DNA of 9,587 nucleotides from OFTM382 sp964352615 (GTDB taxonomy: Bacteria; Planctomycetota; Phycisphaerae; Phycisphaerales; UBA1924). The notes beneath the pieces are model-generated. The model had not been told where the DNA came from. It did not search any database and saw only the letters and a program-made list of their open reading frames with translations. The stretch covers positions 1 to 9,587 of the forward strand of contig CAYGSG010000095.1 in the NCBI GenBank assembly GCA_964352615.1, read 5' to 3'. A program made the position numbers and the translations under genes. Below, piece by piece: positions 9,377 to 9,587 of the stretch (position 1 is the first letter of the stretch; every line of letters starts with the position of its first letter).

Positions 9377-9587
9377 TCACAGCTCGTGTGCCAGCCTCGT
9401 CAATCTTTCAAGCGCCTGTGCGATCGACCAACGCTGGCGATCCCGCTCACCCGTCAGGTTGCTGATGACCCGCAGCTCGATGAACCCCACGCCCAGCCTT
9501 TGGCTCACCAGCCCCAGCGCCGCCCCCTCCATAGCCTCAGCGATCGCCCCCGTCCGCCTCGCGATCGATGCCGCTCTCGCGTCGTTT
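9377..9587 (-). CDS. Futalosine hydrolase / MTA-SAH nucleosidase-like protein, C-terminal fragment
   Basis: The last 69 codons of a gene entering from the right edge. The translation contains AEAMEGAALGLVSQRLGVGF, then IELRVISNLTGERDRQRW and a final helix ending in LTRLAHEL. The 'MEGAA' motif, with its ribose-binding Met-Glu, is typical of the PNP/UDP phosphorylase superfamily nucleosidases. 'R.ISN..G.RD...W' with a short following helix matches futalosine hydrolase (MqnB) better than generic MTA/SAH nucleosidase, where 'SD' usually follows RxI. MqnB releases hypoxanthine from futalosine in the alternative menaquinone pathway. The TGA stop overlaps a GTG (GTGA) but no gene is recognised there. 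Without the N-terminus the exact substrate is uncertain. Confidence 0.65.
   Translation of the reverse strand, partial: NDARAASIARRTGAIAEAMEGAALGLVSQRLGVGFIELRVISNLTGERDRQRWSIAQALERLTRLAHEL

Overview
The window is GC-rich and almost fully coding, and every convincing gene lies on the minus strand. Transcription therefore runs from the right edge to the left. The contents suggest a Gram-negative-type bacterium with an outer membrane: a type IV pilus or type II secretion-like assembly platform, an LpxR-type lipid A deacylase start, and the end of a probable futalosine-pathway menaquinone gene. High GC, the GTG starts and the style of the PilM/N/O proteins would suit a Planctomycetota (Phycisphaerae-like) genome, but this is an inference from protein style, not proof.

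Layout, in transcription order. (1) 9587-9377: C-terminal part of a futalosine hydrolase/MTA-SAH nucleosidase-like protein, cut by the window edge. (2) 9195-3957: a tightly packed operon pilM-pilN-pilO-(pilP/gspC-like)-pilB. Its junctions are 3 nt, 3 nt, a 4-nt ATGA overlap, and a stop codon embedded in the next ribosome binding site. It encodes an actin-like cytoplasmic protein, two bitopic inner-membrane proteins with coiled coils, a periplasmic HR-like linker protein and the assembly ATPase. No secretin, platform (PilC), retraction ATPase or pilin gene is in the window. (3) 3770-2451: a secreted protein that resembles glycoside hydrolase family 56 (animal/venom hyaluronidases), with visibly lower GC than its neighbours. 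(4) 2350-350: a full-length acetyl-CoA synthetase (acs). (5) 225-1: signal peptide and N-terminus of an LpxR/DUF2219-like outer-membrane lipid A deacylase, cut by the left edge.

The pil genes work together as the inner-membrane and motor part of one machine. The GH56-like enzyme, acs and lpxR-like genes are separated by gaps of 100-190 bases and need not be co-transcribed. The most interesting object is the GH56-like gene. It keeps the catalytic Asp-Trp-Glu and the active-site aromatic residues of hyaluronidases in a bacterial context. It has lost the substrate-binding arginines and all mature-region cysteines known from the animal enzymes, and its composition suggests acquisition by transfer. 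I saw no tRNA, rRNA, CRISPR array, insertion sequence or long repeat, and no gene-free stretch over 300 bases.
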